Positions 37,601 through 50,400 of a stretch of DNA of 64,000 bases are shown in pieces. The translations under genes were made by a program, and so were the position numbers. Below the pieces are notes generated by a model that was not told the DNA's origin, ran no database searches, and saw nothing but the letters and a program-made list of their open reading frames with translations. This DNA is from Diplosphaera chodatii (Eukaryota; Chlorophyta; Trebouxiophyceae; Prasiolales; Stichococcaceae). Every line of letters starts with the position of its first letter. Position 1 is the first letter of the stretch. The stretch is from positions 2,728,001 to 2,792,000 of the forward strand of contig JAALGY010000017.1 in the NCBI GenBank assembly GCA_032358165.1, given 5' to 3'.

Positions 37601-38128
37601 ATCAGCAAATACAGTCAGACAGCCTTGCTTCGACAGATGACCGCGTTGCAAATACAGGACATCCAGCACTTGCGACATAGTGATCAGATGAATGCGGAAT
37701 TTACGCACGATTGCAATGCAGACGGCTGCTGCGACATTCCGGGGCGTCCATTTGAAGTGCGTGTGCACGCCAGGGCCGCCAGGTTGTCTGTGGTGCTTTT
37801 TGCGCGGGTGGTCATGAGGACTCTGGTCCTCCGTGGCGGCATGCTGCTGTGCAATTGCGCTTCGATGCTGAACATCTACCCTGCAAGGATGCATGTGTCC
37901 CGCTTTCATGCATGCTCGCAGGCTGGTGGTATGACCAAGCATCCAGCATGCAGACAGGGAGCTCGAACGTCAGCAGGTTGTATTTCTGGTCATGACTCAC
38001 CTGTGGCCTGGCGACACGCCGTTCTGGACATTGTGCTGCACAGGCTGCGCCAATGCACAGCTGGCAGCGATGATCAAGCAAGCAAACACAGCCGCACACA
38101 TCGCCACATGCTGCACGGTTCGTTGCAT
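34688..38128 (-). CDS. TauE/SafE-family anion transporter
   Basis: Membrane protein of the TauE/SafE (sulfite/organosulfonate exporter) family; its substrate in algae is not established. Exons 5' to 3': 38001-38128, 37709-37880, 37383-37513, 37139-37262, about 36876-36969, one near 36300-36660, 36129-36278, 35757-35919, 35532-35617, 35287-35367, 34984-35085, 34688-34798. The ATG at 38128 gives a signal peptide (CAAVFACLIIAASCALAQ) and a His-rich lumenal segment. The two family repeats are visible: ANAVGIGGGPLFVPIL in the first half, and GLLGVGGAVLFNPLLLELGV in the second. They are separated by a cytosolic loop rich in Ala/Gly/Glu. The C-terminus ends GFHSFCAP. The two exons around the central loop (36300-36970) could not be fixed by phase. 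The intron after exon 8 has a GC donor (35755-35756). Confidence 0.88.
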
Positions 38129-38388
38129 GTTCAGAAGACGTCCATCCCAAACGACTTGCAGTCTGGACTGCTTAACTGGCCGCATATCCAGTCAAGGTTT
38201 AGATTTCATCTTGTGCATGTGATCAATGCTACAGGGCAGCGAACCTGCATGCAGCTTCTGTCAGCGCGCTTGCCGTTCAATGATTGCACGCAGAATGCTC
38301 ATAGCACACACACATGCAGTCGTCGTGATGGATGGCAGGATGATTGCACTGAGAAAGGCGGGCTTGCTTGGGTGAAAGTTTGTGGAGC
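38129..38388. promoter_or_regulatory. Short divergent promoter shared by TauE/SafE and WD40 genes
   Basis: Only 260 bases separate the divergent start codons at 38128 (-) and 38389 (+), so the two genes probably share one bidirectional promoter. No core element is clear by eye. Confidence 0.45.
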
Positions 38389-41300
38389 ATGTATACAGCT
38401 CATCAGGAGCGTCAGTGTCGGACGGTCAGCAGCCGGCAGCTGCAGCGCCGGGTGTCGGTCGAGAGCGATCTAGTGCAGCGCCTGGAACGGCAGCAAGTGC
38501 TCGACGGGCACGCCGGCTGCGTGAACACCGCGGTGCGTGGACTCCATGGTGGTCGACTACCAGTGACTTTTGGTGCAAGCTCCGCCCTTGTAACGTCTCA
38601 CTCCTAAAGCAGGATGACAGGAGATGCCAGGCATCATGTACAGCTGCCGATCTGTATGTTGGCAAGTGTATAAGGCCTGCATACTGTAGCCTCGTCGGCA
38701 TGCTCCGACACAGCAGACCCTCTGTCGCAAAGTCATGCACTCCTGACGCTCATATACAATCAATCTGAACATGCGCATGGAGCCCTTTCTGCACGAGTTC
38801 GTGGCCTGTGCTGCAACTATGATGACAGTGATACATGAGCGCCATGTTGCGGCATCATCAGCCATTGCCTGTTTGTCCCGCAGTGCTTCACACCCTCGGG
38901 TGCGGGCCTGCTGTCGGGATCCGACGATCACAAGGTAGGTTCATGCAAGCACGTGTACATGTGAATGCCGTCCCAAAGTACATGCTAGGTGCGCTGGTTC
39001 ACAGGAGCTGAGCCTCTTCTACTCGTCATGCAGATCATCCACTGGGACTGGGCACACGGTGAGTACCTGTGCTTCTTGACAACGGGTGCCCTTACAGGGG
39101 GGTGTTCGTACTTGTTCGCAGCATGCCACAAAGGAACCGCTCCCACTGCTCTGATTCACTCAGCACCCCTCATTGCTACGCTCAGGGCAGCAGAAGCTGA
39201 AGTACAACAGTGGGCACCGTAACAATGTGTTCCAAGCGCGCGCCCTGCCGGGCTCCAACGATGCTACCATCGTCTCGTGCGCAGCCGATGGTCAGGTCAG
39301 CTCAGCATGCTGACATGCCCAAGTGCACGTGAGTCATGTGGTCGATGTGTTGAGGGCGAGGCAACCTACACATGCAGTGCTGACATCACATGATGTGTCC
39401 CACTAGTGGGTGCGAATTTGCTTGGTGGAAGCAGCAAAGCAGCTCGTTGCCTGTGCATGCTGCACGCAAGCAGAAACCCCTGGCGCCGTAGGTGCGAGTG
39501 GGGCACGTGTCGGAGGGCGGGCGGGTGGAGACGCAGCGGCTGGCGCAGCACTCGGGGCGCGCCCACAAACTGGCGCTGGAGCCCGAGGCGCCCACCTGCT
39601 TCCTGTCCTGCGGCGAGGACGGCGCGGTGAGCGCCTCGTAGGGTTTGGCCTCGGAGCTGCTACTGCTGTGCAATGTGGATGCGCCGGCCTGCCCGAAGCG
39701 CCGACCAGGCCAAGCAAGCGCTTCCTGTCCTGCGGCGAGGACGTCGCAGTGAGAGGCTTCAGGGATTGGCGCGCTCGGCATGCTGCAGCCGCAGCTGCTG
39801 TGCGCCGTGAACACGCTGGCCTGTCTGAGGCACCCGCGTCCTCGGCTGGCACTCTTGCCTGCTGTGCAGTATGCACGTGCTGCCTCGCCTGAGGCGCGCG
39901 CATGCTCCCTTTCGTGCGGGAGGTAGTGCATGCATTCAGTGATGGCGGCAAGGCCCGATGTACATCAGCGCAACCACCGCTAAACAACTGCTGCATGCGA
40001 GGGGGCCGTATCGCAATCTTGGCAATGTCCACCAGCACATCCACTGGGCCTTGATGTGCGTGCCTTGGTCTGAGATTGTGTGGTACCATGCAGGTACGGC
40101 ACTTCGACCTGCGGGCGCCCTCCAGCCCGGGGCGCCGGCTGCTGGTCTGCCGTCAGCGGCCCGCCTCAGCGGTGATGCTTGACGCTTGAAGACATAATGC
40201 ACCTCTCTGCACAGCTGTCACCCCTGCTCAGCAGCCTCATGTACCAATGTGTCCCAATGTTTGCTTGGCAAATTGTGGTCTGCTCAGATGGTGTCTGCCC
40301 TGATCGGCCACCAGTGCCATGGGCTGCGCTGTCGCAACAGGCTGTAATGTGCCAGCGGCTTGCTGGCACAAGCCACAAGATACGCAGCTTTGTCAGCCTC
40401 ATAACAACACACACCTTATATCAGGCTGTCCCTTTCCTGTGCAACTGCACTTGATGGTTGCAACACAGACAGGCTCCTGTCATATACTGCAGTACAGCAC
40501 AGCCATCGAGCTGAACTCGATTCACTGCAATGCGGCCCGCCCCTGGCAGTTTGTGGTCGGCGCCAGCGACCAGACAGTCCGTGTGTACGACAGGCGGCGT
40601 GCGGCGGGCAACTCGGCAGCATCCATCGCCCAGCCGGTGAGGCAACCCTGTGCAAGTGACAGGATCCAACACCACGACAGTCTGCACATGCAGGGGCGAT
40701 GGCACGTGTGGCCGATGGCACATGTGCGGAAAAGTTTGTTCGACTTTCCGATGTGACAAACACCAGTGAGGTACTGACTGCCATGCAGTCTTTGTCGTTG
40801 GCAGATATCAAGCTGCCCTAGGAGCCGTCCGGAGACGCCCTGGGCTGGCTCTGCACTGCCGTGGCAACACAATGCAACGGCCTGCTTGCACCTCGTGCAG
40901 GTGCGCCAGCTGGCGCCCAGCCACATGAAGCGGCGCGGCGGGCGCGCCACCTCGATGCACGTCACCTGCGCCATGTTCAGCCGCCAGGGCGAGATCGTGG
41001 CCACCTACAATGACGAGGCAAGTGCCACCTCACACCTACTGCTCTTGCCCGAATGCCACAGCTCATGCCGGCCAACCGAGAAGTTGTTGCATGTTTTGAC
41101 AAGTGCAACTGCCCGCTACTTGGTGCGGGATGTTGATGAGAAGTTTGAACTTACAGAAGACTGCGTTGGCATCGACAGTGTTGTGTGCTGCTGCTTGTGC
41201 CATGAAGATAAGCTTAGCAGCCTGGATGCTACCATGCGGCCAAGACAGAAGCGGCAGCTATGCTCATGCACATGCTGAGATGCCTCCCAGCTGCTGCGCC

Positions 41301-44202
41301 GGTACAGAATGCCTGCAACATTTGCTGCATGCAACAATCGTGACCAGCAGCTGGGGGGTCGTGGCCACTGCCCTGCAGTCCAGCCCTTGAGGCATATGCT
41401 CTGCAGGCTAGTAGTACAGCAGATAGCGTTTTATCGACCAACGTACATGCTGCGATTGTACAACAGAGCCCAGCAGGTGATAGATGCAACACGTAAGGCT
41501 TTTCCCATGACCGTCCAATATGTTGTGCTGCAGGACGTGTACCTCTTTGCAGCAGAGCAGCAGAGCCGGGCGCAGTCCAGCACCAGCCGCAGCCGTGATG
41601 CCGTTGACAGGGGCGGAAGCATGGGCGCCACAAACAACAGCGCTGTTGCTCACACAAGGGACGGCGGCAGCCCGACCAAGCGCTCCCGGCAAGGGGATCA
41701 GGGCGGGAATTGCAGTGACCCCATGGCGGCTGCCGCTCCCGAGGTAGGCCCTGCGCCTCATGTCGATGCTGCAGACGGCTGGGCCGCTGACCCCCAGAAC
41801 ACCTACACGGCAGCCACCGGCCCGCTGCAGCTGCGCTCGGCGTTCACCCTTGCGGCAGAGATGCAGGAGCGGCAGCGACGGCGGCAGGCGGCGGGGCAGG
41901 AGACAGCGGGCTCTTCAGCAGATGTTGCACAGCCCAGCAGCCGACAGATCAGCAGCGCAGCAGCAGACAGGCAGCAGCCGCCTGGGTTCATTGGGCCGCC
42001 ACCGCCGCCGGCATCTAGTGATCCGCCTCCGCTACCGCCACCTGGCGACCCTCCTGCCAGAGAAGGTGCTGATCGACACACTGCTATATCATATAGCTTG
42101 TAATGGATGCAGTGCACATGCAGCCATGCATGCATTCACGATTCATCATCTGACAGGAACTCAGGACGCAGCAATGCCTCGCAGCCATGGAACATGGCCA
42201 TCTGCACATGAGACACCTTTGATCTGCTATCTGCAGGCACACGGCCAGACCCCTGGGGGGAGGAGCATCACCCACCACCCAGGCAGCAACGGCGGCGGCG
42301 CAATGCATTCATGCTGCCGGCACGCCTCCTGCGGCAGGGCGCAGTCGTGCCTGGCTCCTCTGACGGTGAGCTGTCAGTGTTCAACCTGCTAGTCTGCTGT
42401 CAAGGCTGGTGGGGACGCACGCTGTTCAATACGGTGACAAAGCATCACCACACAGGTGCAGTCGTGTTTCTGGTTGTACCGACAATCCACCACCTGCAAT
42501 TCTTTTTGCTGCGTCATTGCAGAGGAAGAGGAAGACGAGTGGGAGGCAGATGATGAGCCGCCCGACGAGAACCTGCCTGATGAAGTGCTGCAGCGCTACA
42601 CTGGTGCGCACGTTGTGCAACGCTGGGCACTGAGGCATGTGTCATGGGGCACACTTCATATGAGGCATCTCTCACATGAAGGTCGACCTTTTCCCTGAAT
42701 GACAATGGTCTGACCTTCTTTTGGGCATCGCAGGCCACCGCAATGCGCAGACGGTGAAGGGCATCGCCTTCTGCGGCGCCGAGGATGAGTACGTGATGTC
42801 GGGCAGCGACTGCGGCCACATCTTCATCTGGGACAAGGTGCGTGCAGATCACCACTGAAGTTCCGCTGGCTGGGCAGCAACTGTGCAGCATCTGTACGGC
42901 ACTCCGTGCGCGGGCAATCGCCATGTCTGCTGCCATGAAGCATCTGATCAACCACCACCCGGCTGCGGCTGGGGATTTGCATTTCTGTCTTGTCCTGTCC
43001 TGTTGGATCTTTCTGATTCTGGATCCTGGAAACAAGCCATGGCCTCATGCTTGACCACATCACTCTTGGAACCTGCAGATTGGGGGCCAGCTGCGGGCGT
43101 GTCTGCTGGGCGACAACCATGTGGTGAACTGCCTGGAGCAGCACCCCACGCTGCCGCTCACCCTCGCCACCTCCGGTGCGTACAGCCTGCCATCACGTCA
43201 CACAACGCCACCCCGCACCAGAACATGCACTCATTCTCCCACTTATCAGTGCGCATGCTGCAAGTCTGCCGGGGCAGGGATGGACAGCGTGCCGGTTGTG
43301 CAGCTGCCAAACCTCGGTACTTTTGGTATCGTACGAGCACATTGTTGAGGCGCGTGGCAGGCAAGATGCCGAATCTTGGTGACCAGCAGCTGTGGTGACA
43401 TCATTACAGGCATCGACAACGATGTCAAGATCTGGGCGCCGACAGCGGAGAAGGCGCGAGAGCCCGCCAAGTCGCCGGCGGTGCAGCGGCTGCTGCGGGA
43501 CAACAGCGCCGGCCGCGGGCGCTCACGGGCGATGCAGCAGGTGAGGGCTTAGAGCCGGGGTCTTCATTGCCCTACTCCCGCTCAACCGCGAGGGCTTGTA
43601 CCCCTGCTGCATGATCTGCCTTGCATAGGGCACAGCAGCACCGCTGGAACAGCAGGAGGTGTGTGCAGCATCCCTGCTGCTTGCGCACTTCGCATCTGGC
43701 AATTCTGCTGTGTGCCATGTCCACAAGCCTATGCTGTGATGCATGTGCTGTATCGATACACGATGCGGCCGTGACCTCGTGAATCTCATCTCTCTGCTGA
43801 AACGTGACATACGAGGTTGTCATTGGGGCCCAGGTGGTCATCACGCCACGTATGCTGACGCAGCTGCTGGCCGCGCACGGCGGCGCGCTGTTTGGCGGCA
43901 TCCAGAGGTCAGTCACAAGCCATCTGTGTGTCCATTTAAACTGCCGCTGGGGACCATCTTGCACAGCAACGTGTAGGCCTTTGTGAGTGGCTGACGTTAC
44001 AATTTGCAGCGAAGCAAATGATGAGGACGACGAGGATGCACTCGCCAGCAGCAGCGGGCAGGAGCCATCCGACAATGATGGCAGCATGGGCATGGGCGCC
44101 GAGCAGCAGCACAATGAACCCAATGGCGGTGAAGACTCGGATGGTGACACCCGCTGGGAGGAGGCCAGTAGCGGCGGCGAATGGACAGACGCTCGAGAAT
44201 AA
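38389..44202 (+). CDS. DCAF8/WDTC1-type WD40 protein (CUL4-DDB1 substrate adaptor)
   Basis: Predicted substrate receptor for CUL4-DDB1 ubiquitin ligase. Sixteen exons: 38389-38532, 38884-38934, 39034-39058, 39186-39295, 39492-39626, 40094-40171, 40493-40636, 40901-41017, 41534-42065, 42237-42365, 42523-42603, 42734-42837, 43079-43175, 43410-43540, 43834-43907, 44010-44202; 714 residues. Family landmarks in order are [81 protein letters not shown] and [16 protein letters not shown]8-type proteins share this order and DWD-like WDxR boxes. A long low-complexity insert (exon 9, Ser/Gln/Pro-rich, with a polyproline run) splits the propeller. An acidic tail ends the protein. Intron 8 has a GC donor with perfect extended consensus (41018). 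Confidence 0.9.
39590..39925 (+). repeat. Degenerate tandem repeat copying the end of WD40 exon 5 into intron 5
   Basis: The string TTCCTGTCCTGCGGCGAGGACG ends exon 5 and recurs about 120 bases later inside intron 5 at about 39720. A third, weaker trace (CCTTTCGTGCGGGAGG) lies near 39907. The copies are followed by related GTGAG-like bases, so they resemble decayed duplicates of an exon end with its donor site. Confidence 0.7.
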
Positions 44203-44935
44203 GGATGCTTGCAGTACCAGACCGGGTGGCAGTGCAGTAGACCTGCAGCAGGGGCTAGGCAGGGGCGGACAGGCATAGCAGACGGCCATGGCACTCGAGT
44301 CACGTAAACCCAGAGGTGTTGTACCGTTGATGGTCCTGGTTGCCTGCTCCATGTACACTAGTGTATAAGATGACCAGCGATTGGACATGCACGCTGCAGC
44401 GGCAGCCGCTGGGTTGGGAAGGCTGTAGTAGACTCATCGGTGCGAAGATCGTTGTATGCCGCTTCGGCACCATTAGCATTGCCACTTGCGAACACCCCCA
44501 CACTCATCTGACACAGTCATCTCTACCTGCACACATGTCCCGCCAATCCCCAGTACGTTCGCAATGGACAGATGCAGAAGCTGCCCGATGTTACAGACCC
44601 TGCTGCAGTTGCACAAGGTCATCGAGGTCTGTCATGGCAGCTGCAACACCTGCTGCGCAGCCGCCAGTCAGCGCAGTGCCGTCAAGCATCTTCAAGCCTG
44701 CGCTGCCTGCTGCCATCTGCACCGGTGTCTCCCAACCAGTGCATCCAGAGAGCCCCATTGGGCGCTGCTAAAGCCAGAGGGCACTGCTGCAGGGTGGGCG
44801 CAACCTCGTGCCTCATGCTGCGTGCGCACCAATCATCATGAGCCAGCTCTGCTGCCTCCAGTAGCCGCACTGTTGCTGAGCTGACTGCCCCCGCTGCCCG
44901 CTGCCGTCTGTAGCATCCAGCCGGGCCGGCCGCCG
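44203..44935. other. Convergent intergenic region
   Basis: A 0.73 kb gap between the stop codons of the WD40 gene (+) and SEC22 (-). Some plus-strand frames look moderately protein-like (for example near 44570-44720) but have no ATG-to-stop splice chain; I treat them as 3' untranslated DNA. Confidence 0.35.
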
Positions 44936-46577
44936 TCACCGGAACCACACCAGCCGAAAGAACAGGAACAGCACCACAACGCCGCCAATGACCGCAAATG
45001 GCAGGTACTTTCTGAGCATCGCCTGGATCACACATGATCACACATCACTCAGCCTTGATAGCGTGCTCGGTCTATATTATGGCAACACAGTTGCATCTGC
45101 TGCTTGCAACGTGAAGCATCCGCCGGAGTAAGAGCAGCATGCACTGTAGTCACACACCCTAGTCTGCACACCTGCCGTTGCAGCTCCTTTGCCCTGTTGG
45201 CATACTGTTTTGACTCTGCTGTGAGCGTATTCGACATCTGCGTCATCCCTGCAGCAGCATCGCAAATGCCACCCATCAAGCACTCGTAGCTCAATGCTCA
45301 TGACAGCGTCAATTGTGCAAAGCTGCTGGACACCTCGGGAGGGCCTGGGCAATCGACATCACAGCACACAAGGCTGCAGAAACAACCACGAGTCGCAGAC
45401 GGCAGCACAGCACGGCTGTTAATTGCAGGAGGGCTCACTGTCTAGCCGCTCGCCGTGCTCCAGCACCTCCTGGATGTTGCGCGTCATGATCGAGTGCACC
45501 TGCAGTGCCACCAGAACAGCTGGTTAAATCTGCGTCGCTCATCGTCTTCTACCTCAAGCAAACCCAATGACTGCGCACAATCAGTTTATATTTGCACCAT
45601 TGCAATAGAGTCTATGCGAAATGGCAGGTGCCTCCGAGCCGCACCTCAGCAATGTCTGCGTTCAGCTTTGCAATGTTGCGCTGCGTGCGGGTGTCCACGT
45701 ACAGCTTCTTCGTCTTCTGGATAAAAGTGTCTGCAAGCATGCACAACTTCGATGGGAAGGCATGAAGTGATCGAGTGCACTGCCACACAATGGCGAGGAC
45801 ACGGTCACGGTTTGCTGATAGATGGTACAGATGCTCTGTTCCTCACCGAATTTGATGAAGGCGTAGGGCCGCGCCACCGCGTCCACCTGCGAGCCGTACA
45901 GCCGCCCAAACTCGTTGGCCAGCTCCTCGAGGTACTCGTAGGCCAGCTTCCGAGGGTAGCTCTGCAGGCAGCCACATGATGTCAAGGTTTTCATGGCCTC
46001 CTCGCCCTGGCTAGCCATGAAATGGGCGTGGACAGGTGGACGCGGGCTACCGATACCACGCATGAAGAGCTGCTGCCGTCAGCCCACATGCTGTGTTAGC
46101 CCTGCTGCTGCTGTGTCCCACCGGCAGGCGCTTCTTCTACCTTGTCTGCCAGTGTGAGGAACGCCACGTTGTTGGCGAGGATGTAGTGGAAGGCCATGGG
46201 CCCCGACTCCAGCGTCATGCGCTTGGGCTGCCCCGCGCCGCTCTCCGCCATCTTCTTGAACAGGCCCTGCAGCGCAAGAGCTGGACGTCATGCATGCTGG
46301 CATGTATGTGAGGGCGTGACAAGTTGAGGACACAAAGTTGCAAGCGCAACACATCGTCTGATCTGGCCGACGTGTGTGTGCATGTGGCGCTGCACTGCTG
46401 CAGTGCGTCCGCCGCAGCAGTCGCACGCAGCTGTGCGCAAGAGCAGCGGCTTGCATGCATGCTGCTCACCTTGGCCTGCTGCTTGAAGTTGGCCAGCTCA
46501 TGGTCCTTGTCGCTGTCCAGCCCCTCCGCCAGCGGCAGGCCGTCTGACACGCGGGCGATGAGCGTGAGCTTTACCAT
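44936..46577 (-). CDS. SEC22: SNARE protein Sec22
   Basis: R-SNARE acting in membrane fusion between endoplasmic reticulum and Golgi. Seven exons 5' to 3': 46470-46577, 46141-46266, 45847-45961, 45645-45730, 45439-45499, 45172-45248, 44936-45022; 219 residues, the normal length. The longin domain starts MVKLTLIARVSDGLPLAEGL and includes AFHYILANNVAFLTLADK and ARPYAFIKFD. The linker KTKKLYVDTRTQRNIAKLN is diagnostic of Sec22. A SNARE helix follows from about residue 130 to 190. A single C-terminal transmembrane helix (about 197-214) and a short VWFR tail close the protein. All key family features are present and phases close. Confidence 0.97.
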
Positions 46578-47499
46578 GTGCAGTCACGAGTCCTACTGCT
46601 GCCCGCAAGCACAGCAGCTGCGCCGCCAACTGACGCCCCTCTCTGCGCCTCACGACCAGCCTCAGCCTGTCTTGCTGGTGCCAGTGCTGCTATAACGTGC
46701 GTCCCCGAATGAGTGCTTCTCTGAGGAGCCACCACTTGGGAAGCTGCTCAAGGCTGCCTTTGAACACAAAGCCTGCCTTGCAAGAATGTGATAATGGCGT
46801 TAAGTCAAGATTGTATGGTGGCTCACTTTCAAGGTGCTACCAGCAATCTCCAGATGCTGAACAGCGTATAGATGTTGGCTCTTGGAGGCTTTTTGTGCAA
46901 CTGGGACAAGGTCAGTGTTTACAAACTTGCCGCTTGAAGACTACTTCGATTGCCCAACAGCTCCGGCAACGGACACCGACTCGTCAGGTCCAGTCAGTCA
47001 GTGCGGACTGTGTCTAAGCAGACGCAAGTGCTGTGTGCATCCATGCATGTGCTCGGATGCCTAGAGCCTGTGCAGGGTTTTGCTGGCGCAACGCGCGAAG
47101 GACCTCCGACACGCGGGAGGTGCACCGGCCCGCAAGGCGCAATGCATGCATGCAGTGCAGCGATGGTACGTCCCACATATCATGCCGACCGAGTGAAAGC
47201 CGGCAGCGGCCATGTTCTGCGCTGCACTGCCATCCAGCGCTTTGCACTGTGCCATGTGCACCTGCAATCCTCAGGCTGCGACTCCATTCCTCCAACTTGG
47301 CATCGATAGCATCAGCGGCAGCAGCGATGCAACTGCAGTAGATGGTAGATGCGTGCTCGGCAGCTCGTCGTGCGCTGCACAACGTGGGCTGTCACTCTCG
47401 GCACACATGGGATCAGTGTAGTGCGCTGGGCTGGAACACGGCTGCTGCATGCAATAAGCGCGTGTGACACATGCGTGAGGCCCGCATGCTGCACCCCCA
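46578..47499. promoter_or_regulatory. Divergent promoter region between SEC22 and the coiled-coil gene
   Basis: A 0.92 kb stretch between divergent start codons. Plus-strand frames near 47033-47341 are open and could be an upstream exon of the coiled-coil gene, but I see no splice join that supports this. Confidence 0.35.
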
Positions 47500-50400
47500 A
47501 TGGACCTGGATGCGGAGATCACACGGCGCGAGGCCGAGGTGGCAGCGCTGCGGACAAAGGCGCTCGCAGCGGCGCAGGCCGACCTGGTGGCAAAGGAGAG
47601 GGAGCTGCAGATGCTTCGAAATGAGGCATGCGAGCTCCTTGTCACTATTCGCATACCCTGCATGCGCACGATCAGGCCATGTGTTCAGTCACCTCCCTGT
47701 TGTTGATCTGCAGATTCACGCGCCGAAGGGTGTGCAGAAAGCATGCCTTGCTGCTGTGCAGGTGCACAGGCTGCAGAGGGTGCAGGCAGGGTCGGCGGAG
47801 CTGCTGGCGCAAAAGGACGCGGAGCTTCGGCGGCGGCGGCGGGAGGCGCTCATCGCCGAGCGGCAGCACGGCGCCCGTGCCAAGGCAGTCGATGGCATGC
47901 GTGCTGCCGTTGCCGCTGCCGCCTCAGGTGGGATGGTGTGTGGAGACTCCACAATGCGGCGTTATGCATCTGCCCCGTATAATCACATCTGACCTTCATC
48001 AGCAGCCTCCTTACACAACAGATCTGCCGTTGCTGCAGAGTTGCAGCGCGAGCGGCAGGCGGCAGCGGATGCAGAGGCCGCACTGCAGGCCGCACGGCGA
48101 GACGCCGAGGTAGCAGCGACGGCGCACGCATCTGCGTGTGACACACAGCGTGCTGCAGCAGCCGCGGCACTGCAGGTGGGTCTGATGTGAGTGCGACACA
48201 GGCAACCAGTGTCCGCTATCCGTGCCTCACGCGGGTATGCAGAGAACAGTCTTACGTGCCAGTGCTGGCAGGTCTGAAGTAGTGCAGGAGTAGTGCAGCA
48301 AATTGCTTGTCCCATCGTGTTGTTCCCCTCACTATAGAACGTCCCACCCTGCAGGATGCGGCCCAGCGGCGGCGAACCCAGCTGCGGCGACTGGCGGCGG
48401 CCGCAGCGGACCAGCGAGCAGCGCTGCAGGTTCGTGTGCCACCCTGTTCCGAGGTATGCTGTGACGCAGGCCACCCCACATCGCCCCACCGCTGCCCTTC
48501 TTTGAACGTCACCGCCTTCAGTGTGACCATCTGACCATGTAACTGGCTGTGCAACAGGCCAAGCTGGAGTCTGCTCATGCCGATGCGCGGGCGCAGTGGC
48601 GCCAGCTGGCACAGCAGTGTGAGCGCAAGGTGCTGGCAGATGTAGCTCCAAGGGACATGGCTTGCACCTGTGCAGCCGCATGGGAGAACCCTCCTGCAAA
48701 ATGCTGCAGCTGCAAGCACTGTGCGGTACCAGTCTGAGACCAGTTGCCGCTGTGTGCCCTGGCAGGTGCGGGCACTGCAGCAGCGGTGTGAGCAGCGGGT
48801 GGATGCAGCGGAGCAGCAGATCGAGCAGCAGGTGGCATGCAGGCGGCAAGCGATCGCTGCCGACCTCAAGGCCGCCAGGTCAGAAGGGCCGAACAGCAGC
48901 TGAAGCCCAAGCTCACAGTAGGGTGCAGACCCGGCAGCCACCAGAGTCTGTGAACAGCGTGATTTGCACATGGTTGGACACATGAGCACATGCATGACGA
49001 GGACACTACACGGCTGCAGGTGCGTGACAATGTGGTAAGCACTGCATGTGCATACCCACAGGTCCGAGGCGCAGCGGAGGATACAGGAAGCTGCTGCTGC
49101 TCGCCAGCAGGCAGATGCGCATGCCCAGACAGCAGCAGTGAGCAGCACTGTGCATTATCTGCACATTGGTGATATACCACAGTGACGCTGCCCAGTGGTG
49201 AACGCATCAATGGGCCTTATGCCTTGACAAGTGTGGATGGGTGCATTGCAGGCAGCCATCGCATGCGCACAGGACGCAGGGCGGCGGCAGCAGGAAGCAG
49301 CCGGCGAGCTGCGAGCCTGCCGGGCGGCCACCGCTGCGGACCTGGCAGGACTCAAGTCAAGATCAGAGTCGCAGCTGCGGCAGCTGCAGGCGGAAGCTGA
49401 CGCAGCGCACCGCCTACTGCAGGTTTGTTCCAGTTTTAGACCTCTGCTGTGCACACACATATGTTGAAACGGCATCGCACTTCTTGAGATCTCTGAGCGG
49501 TGGCAGCCGAGTAGGGGCCGAGGCTGCACATTGGATCGTCACGGACTTCTCACCAATGAAGAAGCTAGCCTGCAACCCACGCCATTTCGGCAGCAAATGA
49601 GCATCGACTGGTTTCATGACCATGTGGTCTCAAAGCAGGAAGTCGAGGAGGGGCACGAGCGTGAGACCGCTGACCTCTCGCGGCAGCTGTCAGACGCCCG
49701 CACCGCTTTGGCGGCCGAGCAGCAGGCGGCGGCGGGCGCAGCAGAGGCCAGCACAGATGCGCTGCGGCGGCGACAGGAAACAGCGGCGGCAGCGGCCCAG
49801 AAGCAGCGGCAGCATGTGGCGGCAGCGGTGGCAGGGTTGCGGACACAGCTGGCAGATGCAGCAGGTGTGCGGCACAAACCATCGTCATGCGTAGATGACC
49901 CAGCCAATGCAGCCCCATCCCACTCAGAGTGACCCCGATGTGATGCAGTATCTTGACCATTCCTTTGTCTTGTATGCAGAGCGGCAAAGGTGCACAGAGG
50001 AGCAGCGGGATGCAGCGGCGGCGGCAGCGGATGCAGCACGCCGGGAGCTGCGGCGCCGCCTGCAGGCCATCGCCGCTTCCCAGGCTGCAGCCAATGATGG
50101 CATGCGTAAGCGGCTTGGGGCCCTGCAAAGGTGAGCTAACCATATGAGTGGGTATGAGCCATATGATGTGCATAGTCAGTTCTGCAGCATACACCACTAG
50201 CGTCTGGCATACTCTACAGTCATTTGCAGTGAAAGGACATGCTGACTGCAGGGATGCGGCAGAGCGGCAGCAGCAATTGGAAGCGGCGGCGGCAGCGGCA
50301 ACGGCTGACGCCAGAGCTGCAGCAACTGCCGCTGAGTCACGAGCAGCAGCAGATGAGGCTGAGGCGAAGGGCCTGCAACGTCAGCTGAAAGCGGCGCAGG

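Noticed and set aside
44340..44771. 143-codon plus-strand frame after the WD40 gene
   Set aside because: It lies where two 3' untranslated regions should be; fragments look protein-like but no consistent splice chain or domain was found.
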